Source of the DNA: Lentisphaeria bacterium
Lineage (GTDB): Bacteria; Verrucomicrobiota; Lentisphaeria; Victivallales; Victivallaceae
Length of the DNA stretch: 36,790 nucleotides
NCBI GenBank assembly: GCA_017504585.1
Contig: JAFVQX010000163.1
Location: forward strand, 1-36,790
Direction: 5' to 3'
Shown here: positions 1 through 6,968 of the stretch, piece after piece
Position numbering within the stretch: position 1 is the stretch's first letter
How the letters are laid out: every line of letters starts with the position of its first letter
Notes under the pieces: model-generated
Told to the model about the DNA's origin: nothing
Seen by the model: the letters and a program-made list of their open reading frames with translations, nothing else
Database searches by the model: none
Position numbers and translations under genes: made by a program

Positions 1-7
1 AAGCCGT

Positions 8-53
8 GAAAGGAAATACACCCTATGAAAAAGCAAACCTTTGAAATATTGCC
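8..53 (+). repeat. Direct repeat copy A (gene start)
   Basis: This copy spans the ribosome site, start codon and first nine codons of the TPR-like gene. It matches copy B at 451-489 with small gaps; the shared core is TTTGAAATATTGCC plus TACACCC just before the ATG. Confidence 0.6.
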
Positions 54-480
54 GGTAAGTCCGGAAGAATGGGCGATTTGCAGGGAACTGGCGCTGGAGC
101 TTGCGGAGAACGATTCGGCTTCAACACGGAATAAGCTGCGCCGTTACTTGTACTCTCTTTTGAAAAAGTACCCGGACAATATCGATGTAATGGCTTCTCT
201 TGCCGACATTTATGTCCATAATCGATCGGCAATAAAACTTTTGCAAAAAGCCTATGAAACCGCACAGAAAAATAATGATTTCAAAAATATGACATTTATT
301 TCTGATTCATTGGCAAGCCGCTATCTGGTGATACAAGATTTTTCACAAGCATATTATTGGTACGATTTGCTTGCTGAAAATCTGAAAAACTATCATGATC
401 AGGAAATTTACGACCATTTAACGCTGATTCGTAATTTGCGGAACATAACAGAAAGTACACCCGATGAAGCAAAACTTTGA
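25..480 (+). CDS. TPR-like hypothetical protein
   Basis: I do not recognise a named family. The 151-residue protein is soluble with no signal peptide. Its middle and C-terminal parts (about residues 45-140) have the Ala/Tyr/Leu spacing of helical tetratricopeptide-like repeats, for example around LADIYVHNRSAIKLLQKAYE and the later SQAYYWYDLLAENL. This suggests a protein-interaction scaffold. The ATG at 25 is preceded by an AAAGGAAA ribosome site. The TGA at 7-9 could end an upstream paralogue or operon partner. The sequence around its own start (8-53) recurs almost exactly at its 3' end (451-489), so the C-terminal dozen residues are encoded inside a repeat and may not be the ancestral end. 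Confidence 0.6.
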   Translation: MKKQTFEILPVSPEEWAICRELALELAENDSASTRNKLRRYLYSLLKKYPDNIDVMASLADIYVHNRSAIKLLQKAYETAQKNNDFKNMTFISDSLASRYLVIQDFSQAYYWYDLLAENLKNYHDQEIYDHLTLIRNLRNITESTPDEAKL

Positions 481-489
481 AATATTGCC
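451..489 (+). repeat. Direct repeat copy B
   Basis: Second copy of the gene-start sequence, lying across the stop codon of the TPR-like gene. It carries its own ATG (464). Together with copy A it brackets one gene length (about 440 bp), as expected of a tandem duplication later partly deleted. Confidence 0.6.
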
Positions 490-601
490 CTTGCAGGGCG
501 TGTATTGGAAAGATAAGAGCATGATTTTACAGACTCTTACGGACTTGTACGGACAGATACGGACAAATACGGACTCCGTTAGTGTCCGTTTGTGTCTGTA
601 A
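464..601 (+). pseudogene. Truncated paralogue of the preceding TPR-like gene (start only)
   Basis: A 45-codon frame begins at ATG 464, inside the 3' end of the upstream gene. Its first residues, MKQNFEILP, match the start of that gene (MKKQTFEILP), and the DNA similarity extends upstream of the ATG. After about 15 residues the likeness ends and the frame runs into a repetitive palindromic array and stops. I read it as the leftover 5' end of a tandem duplicate. Translation as a real small protein cannot be excluded. Confidence 0.4.
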
Positions 602-610
602 TAGTCCGTA
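528..610 (+). repeat. 10-bp phased heptamer array forming a long imperfect palindrome
   Basis: Five forward units (TACAGAC then four TACGGAC) start at 528, 538, 548, 558 and 568, exactly 10 bp apart. Four reverse-complement units (TCCGT, GTCCGT, GTCTGT, GTCCGT) follow with the same 10-bp step, at 575, 584, 594 and 604. Positions 538-610 form a palindrome centred on 574, with 28 of 36 arm positions complementary. It could be a phased protein-binding array or an RNA hairpin between the two small genes. There is no clean T-run directly after it, so a simple terminator is less likely. Confidence 0.75.
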
Positions 611-633
611 AAATTTTTCAAAAGGAATAATTG

Positions 634-1104
634 ATGCCAATAAAACGACTGATCTTAAAACTGCTCACCGCATTTTCGGCGTTGCGGGCGGGAAAAGTGT
701 TTGCCGCAGATAATATCAGCGTTATTGCCTCCTGTCAGGAGGATGCCGATATTATTACCGGGGCGTTGAAGGTTCTCAAAGCACATACCGGCAATGCTGA
801 ACACTATAACTTGGTTACTGAAAATATCCGTATGATACTTGTTGCCCGGAATCGCCACTTGCCGTCATTTTGTGTTTGCCACAAGAGCAAACAACTGGTA
901 CTGCGCCGGGATTTCCTTGCCAATACAACATCACTGATTTGCGCTTCAATGCTGGTGAATTACGCTTGTTTACTGCGGGATAACTTGCAGCCGTATGCAG
1001 TGAGTGCCATTGATGAACAACTGCGGTTCCTTGCCAAAGAAGATACAGCTTCCTGTCAACTTATGATCGACTATTACCGGAATAGAATAGACAGTTGCCG
1101 GTAG
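634..1104 (+). CDS. Hypothetical protein with N-terminal signal-like segment
   Basis: Unrecognised 156-residue protein. The start chosen is ATG 634 (AAAGGAA at 621-627); a TTG codon sits directly before it. The first 26 residues are signal-like: basic MPIKR, a hydrophobic stretch, then AGKVFAADN with a plausible Ala-X-Ala-type cleavage near residue 25. The mature part has several cysteines (FCVCHK, ICASM, YACLL, TASCQL, IDSCR), which would suit an exported disulfide-containing protein. It follows the TPR-like gene on the same strand and ends before a strong terminator. No function is proposed. Confidence 0.55.
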   Translation: MPIKRLILKLLTAFSALRAGKVFAADNISVIASCQEDADIITGALKVLKAHTGNAEHYNLVTENIRMILVARNRHLPSFCVCHKSKQLVLRRDFLANTTSLICASMLVNYACLLRDNLQPYAVSAIDEQLRFLAKEDTASCQLMIDYYRNRIDSCR

Positions 1105-1209
1105 AATTCTTTTCTTTCAATCGCAAGCAGGCTTTTTTTCGACAAGGTTTCGACTGATAGCTTGATTTTTGGGTATTCCAATATTACTTAAAGCTGTTTC
1201 CGTTGCCTG

Positions 1210-1256
1210 AAAAACCTTGCAAATCTAATATTGAATGTTAGATTTGCAAGGTTTTT
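1210..1256 (+). terminator. Strong intrinsic terminator
   Basis: A perfect 19-bp stem pairs 1210-1228 with 1238-1256. It has an A-run on the left and TTTTT at the right end, so it can act in both directions. It closes the transcript of the small genes upstream and separates them from the ATPase gene. Confidence 0.85.
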
Positions 1257-1330
1257 GCTGTTTATTTTGGAGATTTTCTTTTCAATTATAACTTTTAATG
1301 TTATATTTACAAAAAAAAGGGGACTGTTTT

Positions 1331-2518
1331 ATGATACAAAGACATATTGGCAAACTTGTTTTAGAGGCAGCTACCCAATACCCGGTTGTAGCAGTTACCG
1401 GGCCCAGACAGTCTGGCAAAACTACTTTATGCAGAGAGTTGTTTCCTGACTATATATATGTAAATCTTGAAAAACCGGATGTCAGACAATTTGCTTTGGA
1501 AGACCCTAATGGTTTTCTTGCTCAATTTTCCCAACCGGTTATTTTGGATGAAGTTCAACGGGTTCCGGAACTTTTCAGTTATATAATGCCGCTTGTGGAT
1601 GATCACCGGAAGATGGGGGAATTTATTCTTTCCGGATCACAAAATTTTCACTTGCAGGAAGCAATAAGCCAATCACTTGCCGGTCGCTGTTCTACTTTAA
1701 AATTACTGCCGCTGTCTTATCGGGAGATCAATGGCAGAAGTAATCACGATGTCTTTAATTTGAGTAACGAAATCATAAAACCTTGTGGTGAGGAAAACTC
1801 TGCTGTTAAACAGATTTTTCGCGGCGGTTATCCACCTGTTTATGCTCGTAATATCAAACCGACAAACTGGTATGCTCAATACACTCAAAGTTATTTGGAA
1901 CGGGATGTCAGAAGTTTGATCAATGTGGAAGACTTGGAAACATTTGAGCGTTTCCTGCGACTGACAGCCGGCAGGAGCGGGCAAATTCTCAACATGGACT
2001 CTCTTGCGTCAGATGTCGGCGTTTCGCCGGTTACTGTAAAACGATGGATTTCATTGTTGTGTACAAGTTACATTATATTTTTATTGAAACCTCACTCTAA
2101 AAATTTTAATAAACGCCTGATAAAAACCCCGAAACTCTATTTTTATGACACGGGTTTGCTCTGTTATCTGCTCAATATACGCTCGGCAGAAGATTTGCAG
2201 CTTCACAGCCAGCGGGGAGCGATTTTCGAAACTTATATAATATCAGAATTGATGAAAACCTGTTTCAATGCCGGGGAGGATGCTCCTTTCTATTTCTGGC
2301 GTGATTCGCAAGGTCATGAGGTGGATCTGCTGATTGAAAATGGCGAGAAACTATTCCCCATCGAGATAAAATCCGGTCAGACTATCGCAAGTTCCATGTT
2401 TTCAGGACTTAATTACTGGCAAAAGCTCTCTCAATGCGACGGAGGGATGCTGATTTACAGTGGTTCAAACTCATATACCAGAAATGGCATGCAAGTAAGA
2501 AGCTGGATGGAAATTTAA
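1331..2518 (+). CDS. AAA-family ATP-binding protein, DUF4143 type (first copy)
   Basis: 395-residue P-loop ATPase. Visible motifs are the Walker A GPRQSGKTT (residues 24-32), Walker B VILDE (70-74), a sensor-like ILSGSQN (99-105) and, near residues 335-355, the EVDLLIE...PIEIKSG pattern. That last pattern is typical of the C-terminal DUF4143 domain, which resembles PD-(D/E)XK nuclease folds. A winged-helix-like stretch (LASDVGVSPVTVKRWISLL) lies between. The family is common in bacteria and archaea, often in accessory regions, and its biological role is poorly defined. The ATG at 1331 was chosen for the AAAAAAAGGGGAC ribosome site; an in-frame upstream start at 1298 lacks one. The downstream membrane-protein gene follows after 14 bp, so the two are probably cotranscribed. 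Confidence 0.85.
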   Translation: MIQRHIGKLVLEAATQYPVVAVTGPRQSGKTTLCRELFPDYIYVNLEKPDVRQFALEDPNGFLAQFSQPVILDEVQRVPELFSYIMPLVDDHRKMGEFILSGSQNFHLQEAISQSLAGRCSTLKLLPLSYREINGRSNHDVFNLSNEIIKPCGEENSAVKQIFRGGYPPVYARNIKPTNWYAQYTQSYLERDVRSLINVEDLETFERFLRLTAGRSGQILNMDSLASDVGVSPVTVKRWISLLCTSYIIFLLKPHSKNFNKRLIKTPKLYFYDTGLLCYLLNIRSAEDLQLHSQRGAIFETYIISELMKTCFNAGEDAPFYFWRDSQGHEVDLLIENGEKLFPIEIKSGQTIASSMFSGLNYWQKLSQCDGGMLIYSGSNSYTRNGMQVRSWMEI

Positions 2519-2532
2519 CCGGAGGGATTTTT

Positions 2533-3534
2533 ATGGATAATGTGTTTTTTTCGGCTGTCGGCAAATATGTCTATGGTTTTGCCATTAACGATAAAACTTT
2601 GCAGCTTATGTGTACGGTTCGCAAGGGCAAGAAGACTTTGTCATCCAATATCGTTGAACTTGCCGGGTTTGCTCCGGATATGTATGAAGAACCTTTGATC
2701 AAACAACGGTTGTTTCCGCTGATTTTGTCGTGGTGTGTGGTTATAGTTGGTCTGGCATTGGTGATCCCGGTGATATGGTTTCTGGCGTTTGAGGATGTAG
2801 AAAAAACTTTGTGGGAAAAATTGAAACTTGCGTTTTTTATACTACTTGCCGGACCGCTGCCGGCGTTTTACGCAAGTATCAACTACATTTTCAACCTCCG
2901 CCACAAGGAACAAACCGGTGCATTTTATTTTTGCCAAAGTGATGATCTTAACACGATTTTTTCCATACCTTACACCAGACGCAATCGGGTTAAAGCTTGG
3001 GAGTTTGCCCGGAAAATCGCCGACATCTGCCGAAAAAATGCTCCTGCAAAACCTCAAACCAAAGATATAACGAGCTTTCAGTTTGAAAACTATTGTGCCG
3101 AACTCCATACCGGATATCTGGTAACTTGCTGGCGTAATCCGGAAAAAACTATTGCCCAAAAGGTTGCGTATTCCAAGCTGTCTTCAGAAATACTCCATGT
3201 AAAAGAACAGCATAAAATCAGAAACTTTTTCTGTACCGCTCTTGCCTTGCTCTTTTGGCTGCCCCCGGCGGGGGTAATAATTTTTGCAGCTATCGACTCC
3301 AAAGATTGGATCGTTATCAGTGCCATGTTCATTTGCGCTATACTCCCCGGAGTATTGGGGATATTCTGCTGGAAAAAACGCCTGCCTGCCGCCAATTTTT
3401 ATCTGATCCAAGATCGTTTTTCGCCGCCGGATGAGTATTCAGCCTATGACGTAGTGCTGGAAGTCGGCAAAGATGAAACCGGAGCTGAAGAGTTTATTCA
3501 AGAACTGAAAAAACACATAGAAGATCGTTCGTAA
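2533..3534 (+). CDS. Hypothetical four-helix membrane protein
   Basis: 333-residue protein of unknown function. Two hydrophobic helix pairs are evident, at about residues 62-82 plus 98-116 and about 236-255 plus 260-280, with soluble segments before, between and after. No catalytic motif is recognised. ATG 2533 has an excellent GGAGGG site at 2521-2526, starting 3 bp after the ATPase stop codon. An upstream in-frame start at 2434 lies inside the ATPase gene and is rejected. Tight coupling to the ATPase suggests they work together, but that is inference. Confidence 0.7.
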   Translation: MDNVFFSAVGKYVYGFAINDKTLQLMCTVRKGKKTLSSNIVELAGFAPDMYEEPLIKQRLFPLILSWCVVIVGLALVIPVIWFLAFEDVEKTLWEKLKLAFFILLAGPLPAFYASINYIFNLRHKEQTGAFYFCQSDDLNTIFSIPYTRRNRVKAWEFARKIADICRKNAPAKPQTKDITSFQFENYCAELHTGYLVTCWRNPEKTIAQKVAYSKLSSEILHVKEQHKIRNFFCTALALLFWLPPAGVIIFAAIDSKDWIVISAMFICAILPGVLGIFCWKKRLPAANFYLIQDRFSPPDEYSAYDVVLEVGKDETGAEEFIQELKKHIEDRS

Positions 3535-3573
3535 AAGTCCGCTTGCAGGTGTTTTTACTGATATTTTACCATT

Positions 3574-3723
3574 TCAAAACCACTTATGCTTGCAATCTCG
3601 GCAGCGGTAGTGAATTGTGCCGAAAATCAGGAAAACGATCCAGTTTTCGATGCTGTGAGCAAATTGGCAAATTCTACCGCCGCACGCAGGACACACCGCT
3701 TTATATAAACGAAAGGATTTCAT
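3574..3723 (-). CDS. Small zinc-ribbon protein
   Basis: A 49-residue frame with two CxxC pairs, C11-P-A-C14 and C41-R-D-C44, separated by a hydrophobic segment. It ends YRCRDCKHKWF, a common ending of small zinc-ribbon proteins. The pattern argues that this is a real gene. The start is uncertain: ATG 3723 has only a weak ribosome site, and the frame stays open upstream through two more hydrophobic stretches to an ATG at 3906. That ATG would overlap the ATPase gene on the same strand by 67 bp. A longer membrane-anchored form is therefore possible. Confidence 0.5.
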   Translation of the reverse strand: MKSFRLYKAVCPACGGRICQFAHSIENWIVFLIFGTIHYRCRDCKHKWF

Positions 3724-3839
3724 TGCACAAAACACCAGAATAAAATAGATGATTTTCCCTATTTCGCATTTTTTTATTTTGTATGGGTAAAATTCTCCCA
3801 AAAAGGTAAAGAGCGAAATTGCTCCATAGCCCCAACTAC

Positions 3840-5147
3840 TCAAAGTATGCTGTCCAATTCTTGCAGAATTTGACTGATTCCATACAACGGCAAGTTTAAC
3901 AGCCAATCATCGTGGCGGTAATCAGACATTGAGCTGCGTATAGAAATTGCAGGAGTGTATTTCTCCGAATACACCTTCAAACTTTTAGCTTTCAAATTTT
4001 CTTCAGCCTTGACTTCAAGCGGGTAGATGCCGGATTTGTACTGGAAAACAAAATCAACTTCCGCGGTAGCACGTTCAGCACTCCAATAACAGGGCGTTTG
4101 CCCTAAACTGCAACGCAGCTCTTGGGCAACATACTGTTCAGTCAACGCTCCTTTGAATTCATTAAAAAAAGCGTTTCCATGCAGCAGCGTAGCAGCATCA
4201 AGTCCGCTCATTGCCCCCAGCAAACCCACATCAGAGAGAAACATTTTGAATCCTTCATCCGCATACGCCGGTAGCGGTAATGATGGTTTGGAAAGCCGGA
4301 TGACCTGTTGGATCAATCCGCAATCTTTCAGCCATTGGATCGCCAATTCAAAGTCTTTGGCTCTTGCTCCTTTACGCAAAGCTCCATAAACAAAACGGCG
4401 ATTCTCTTTTGCCAGTTGCGATGGTATAGACTGCCAGACCATTCGGATGCGTGGAACAGTTTCAACCGGAGCGTGTTTGGAAAAATCCTGTTCGTAAGCG
4501 GTCAAAATATTCTGCTGCACCTTGCGGACAGCATTGAAATCGTTTTCATCAATAAAGGTTTGAACCGCCTCCGGCATACCACCGATAAAGTAGTAATACC
4601 GCAGAAGTTCAATATATTTATTTTTGAATGTGGTAATCAGCTGCCAATCACCGCTTTGCAGTAAATCCACCAGATTTTCATTGCCGGTGGCATTTAAAAA
4701 TTCGGTAAAACTTAATGGGTAGAGATCCATAAAGTTTACTTTGCCGACCGGGAAACTGGTTCCCTGGTGCATGGCAACACCAAGCAGACTTCCGGCAGCA
4801 ATGACTGCATATTCGGGAGCCTCCTCACAAAAATACTTTAAACTGCTCAAAGCACGCGGCACTTCCTGAATCTCATCAAAAATCAAGAGCGTATCACTCG
4901 TGATCTTCTGCCCACAGTAAATCTGCAAGCCGGAAATCAATCGCGGTATTTCCAAACTTCCTTCAAAAAGATTTGCCATATCCGGATTACGGTCAAAGTT
5001 GATATAGACAAAGTTTTTGAACTCCAGTTTGCCAAATTCTTTCATCAGCCATGTTTTACCGACCTGACGGGCTCCCCGTATGACCAAAGGCTTGCGGTTT
5101 TGCGAATTTTTCCACGCTGTAAGTTGAGCGATTGCTGTTCGTTTCAT
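3840..5147 (-). CDS. AAA-family ATP-binding protein, DUF4143 type (second copy)
   Basis: 435-residue ATPase of the same broad type as the gene at 1331 but clearly diverged. It has Walker A GARQVGKT (25-32), Walker B LLIFDEIQ (87-94), an AAGSLLG sensor-like motif, and a C-terminal EVDFVFQYKSGIYPLEVKAE stretch matching the DUF4143 nuclease-like domain. The start at 5147 is supported by a perfect AGGAGG site; a start 12 codons upstream at 5183 would lie within the promoter. A clear sigma70 promoter lies just upstream. It faces the other ATPase gene convergently, across the membrane-protein and zinc-ribbon genes. Confidence 0.87.
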   Translation of the reverse strand: MKRTAIAQLTAWKNSQNRKPLVIRGARQVGKTWLMKEFGKLEFKNFVYINFDRNPDMANLFEGSLEIPRLISGLQIYCGQKITSDTLLIFDEIQEVPRALSSLKYFCEEAPEYAVIAAGSLLGVAMHQGTSFPVGKVNFMDLYPLSFTEFLNATGNENLVDLLQSGDWQLITTFKNKYIELLRYYYFIGGMPEAVQTFIDENDFNAVRKVQQNILTAYEQDFSKHAPVETVPRIRMVWQSIPSQLAKENRRFVYGALRKGARAKDFELAIQWLKDCGLIQQVIRLSKPSLPLPAYADEGFKMFLSDVGLLGAMSGLDAATLLHGNAFFNEFKGALTEQYVAQELRCSLGQTPCYWSAERATAEVDFVFQYKSGIYPLEVKAEENLKAKSLKVYSEKYTPAISIRSSMSDYRHDDWLLNLPLYGISQILQELDSIL

Positions 5148-5173
5148 ATCTTCAAACCTCCTTTTTGCATCTA

Positions 5174-5202
5174 AATATAGCATGTATGCAACATTTTTTC
5201 AA
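5174..5202 (-). promoter_or_regulatory. Sigma70-type promoter of the second ATPase gene
   Basis: Read on the minus strand: -35 TTGAAA (5197-5202), 17-bp spacer, -10 TATATT (5174-5179). The start codon is 26 bp downstream of the -10 box, and AGGAGG lies between. Confidence 0.75.
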
Positions 5203-5235
5203 ATGAGAAATTGCAATAAATAACATTTTTTCAAA
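5190..5235. repeat. 14-bp direct repeat at the ATPase promoter
   Basis: AACATTTTTTCAAA occurs identically at 5190-5203 and 5222-5235, 32 bp (about three helical turns) apart. The first copy contains the -35 box. The following ten bases are also similar. It may be a pair of regulator sites. Confidence 0.5.
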
Positions 5236-5374
5236 CGAAAAATCGTTATTGACAGATAAAAAAGGAGCCCGGCTGTATCACAACCATGTATTGTCATCTC
5301 TTTCGCAATAGCATAAAATTGATTCAGGTAAGCAGATTTATAATTCCAATAATTTTGCAAAAAACTTCCGCGGA

Positions 5375-6295
5375 TCAATCTTCGAATAAATAGCCTGATA
5401 GATAGCGTTCTCCTGTGTCGGGCAGAACTGCCACAATATTTTTATTGGCATATTTCGGGTCTTTGGCCAGCTCTATGGCGGCGAATAAAGCGGCTCCGCC
5501 AGAAATGCCTATAAGCATACCTTCTTGTGCTGCGGAGGCACGGGCGGTATTTTTGGCATCTTCGTTAGTTACCGGTATGATTTTATCAATGATGGTTCTA
5601 TCCAGCACTTCGGGTATGAAGTTTGCTCCTATACCCTGCAGCTGATGAGCTCCTGCCCTGCCCTCCGAAAGCAGCGGGCTTGATGCCGGTTCCACGGCAA
5701 CTATTTCTACTGCCGGAGCAAGTTTTTTCAAGTATCTGCCGGTGCCGGTCAGAGTCCCGCCGGTTCCCACCCCGGCCACCAAGACATCGACTTTGCCATC
5801 CAACGCCTGCCAGATTTCCGGGCCGGTGGAGTTTTCGTGAGCTTGAGCATTGGCGGGGTTGACAAACTGCTGGGGCATGAATGCTCCCGGATTTTCTGCC
5901 AAAAGTTTTTTGGCGGCGGCAACTGCCCCTTGCATACCTTCAGCTCCGGGAGTCAGCACCAGTTCTGCACCATAAGCGGCCAAAAGTTTACGCCGCTCCA
6001 CGCTCATAGTATCGGGCATGGTCAGAATAAGTTTGTAACCCTTTACCGCAGCAGCGATCGCCAGCCCTACACCTGTATTGCCGCTGGTGGGTTCCACGAT
6101 CAACGCACCGGGAGCGATCAAACCGGCCTTTTCCGCAGCGTCGATCATGGCGATCCCCACCCGATCCTTGGCACTACCGCCGGGATTGAAAAACTCTACC
6201 TTGGCAAAAATATTGGCGTTGGAGTTATTGAGTTTATTGATCCGGACAAGGGGGGTATTACCCACAGTTTCAAGTATATTTTCTGCTATATTCAT
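5375..6295 (-). CDS. cysK: Cysteine synthase A (O-acetylserine sulfhydrylase)
   Basis: Makes L-cysteine from O-acetylserine and sulfide, using pyridoxal phosphate, in the cytoplasm. The 306-residue length is normal for CysK. The cofactor lysine is K43 in NPGGSAKDR; the substrate loop TSGNTG is at 70-75; the phosphate-binding loop is GTGGTLTGTG; ISGGAALFA and LPDTGERYLS near the end are also typical. The AAGGAG site precedes ATG 6295. The likely promoter is about 300 bp upstream, so the leader contains a complete copy of the two-hairpin repeat described below. No sulfate-assimilation genes are adjacent. Confidence 0.95.
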   Translation of the reverse strand: MNIAENILETVGNTPLVRINKLNNSNANIFAKVEFFNPGGSAKDRVGIAMIDAAEKAGLIAPGALIVEPTSGNTGVGLAIAAAVKGYKLILTMPDTMSVERRKLLAAYGAELVLTPGAEGMQGAVAAAKKLLAENPGAFMPQQFVNPANAQAHENSTGPEIWQALDGKVDVLVAGVGTGGTLTGTGRYLKKLAPAVEIVAVEPASSPLLSEGRAGAHQLQGIGANFIPEVLDRTIIDKIIPVTNEDAKNTARASAAQEGMLIGISGGAALFAAIELAKDPKYANKNIVAVLPDTGERYLSGYLFED

Positions 6296-6344
6296 AAGTA
6301 AAAACTCCTTTTTTTATTGGTTTTGTTCCCGATAAAGGTTGATT

Positions 6345-6520
6345 TGGAAGCCTTGGGGAAGAGGGAAAAACCTTTTCTGGATCGGTTCTTTCCCGCTTCC
6401 CAAACTTGTCACGGCGTAGCCCGCAGGGCGAAGACGGAACCCCATCACCCTTTTCCAAACCTTTTATTGGCATTTATCTATTTCGTTTGCGAAATAGATA
6501 AATGCCCTTCAATTTTTAAG
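6345..6520 (-). repeat. Two-hairpin repeat element, copy 1
   Basis: Read on the minus strand, it has a perfect 17-bp hairpin A (6469-6485 with 6490-6506). Then comes the conserved linker AATAAAAGGTTTGGAAAA (6451-6468), a GC-rich segment with a small palindrome (around 6415-6432), and the imperfect 20-bp hairpin B (6353-6372 with 6384-6403). The same order of parts occurs in inverted orientation at 6790-6925. It is non-coding and resembles REP/MITE-like elements, but I cannot assign a family. Confidence 0.75.
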
Positions 6521-6789
6521 GCTGACCGGGCTTGTTGCTGTTGGCTCGCTATATTATATCAACCGATATGGGAACGGTACTTTTTTGTTAATATAACCTT
6601 TTCGGCGGCAACTGCAAAGCAATAAATGTGCAAAAAGTCAAAAAACTCTGCCTTATATATGGAAAAAAGCTGTTTTGGCAGTATATTAGAGTGATTGCAT
6701 ACAAACTTTAATACAAAGTAACAATGCTCTGATCCCAATTCGGGTAAATAAATGAAAATTGTCGAATGCACCAAGTGTATGAAACATTT
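6521..6789. other. AT-rich spacer between the repeat copies
   Basis: No plausible gene is seen. It contains the proposed cysK promoter (6590-6617, minus) and presumably the promoter for the downstream GH20 operon on the plus strand. I could not identify a convincing -35/-10 pair for the latter. Confidence 0.5.
6590..6617 (-). promoter_or_regulatory. Candidate cysK promoter
   Basis: Minus strand: -35 TTGCAG (6612-6617), 16-bp spacer, -10 TATATT (6590-6595). It implies a cysK leader of nearly 300 nt that includes both repeat hairpins. Confidence 0.45.
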
Positions 6790-6925
6790 TCAAAATTTTA
6801 AGGGCATTTATCTTTTTGACGAGCAAAAAGATAAATGCCAATAAAAGGTTTGGAAAAAAGGGGTGGAGTTTGAGGAGGGGGAAAAGGACCTTCCCTCAAA
6901 AGGTCTTTTCCCCCTCCTCAAATAC
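6790..6925 (+). repeat. Two-hairpin repeat element, copy 2
   Basis: Hairpin A is a perfect 16-bp stem (6803-6818 with 6824-6839). The same linker AATAAAAGGTTTGGAAAA follows at 6840-6857. Hairpin B is a 21-bp stem with one bulged G (6869-6890 with 6902-6922). The copy is inverted relative to copy 1 and lies in the leader of the GH20 gene, ending about 45 bp before its start codon. The outer half of stem A is identical in both copies, while the inner half differs on both sides so that pairing is kept. Confidence 0.8.
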
Positions 6926-6968
6926 CTACCATTATTGGGCAAAGAGCAAACAACAAAAGGATCGTATT

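Noticed and set aside
528..610. CRISPR array
   Set aside because: Units are 7-10 bp without spacers and turn into inverted units; there are no cas genes.
5262..5292. cysK terminator
   Set aside because: A 6-bp stem (GGTTGT/ACAGCC) and a T-run are present on the minus strand, but they are separated by several bases and the stem is too weak to call.
6521..6789. Small protein gene between the repeat copies
   Set aside because: The only frame (71 codons, minus strand, about 6559-6774) is compositionally odd and covers the proposed cysK promoter; it has no ribosome site or motif.
6816..6968. Upstream extension of the GH20 gene to 6816
   Set aside because: This part is the palindromic repeat read in frame by chance; the ATG at 6969 has the ribosome site and matches the paralogue's start.
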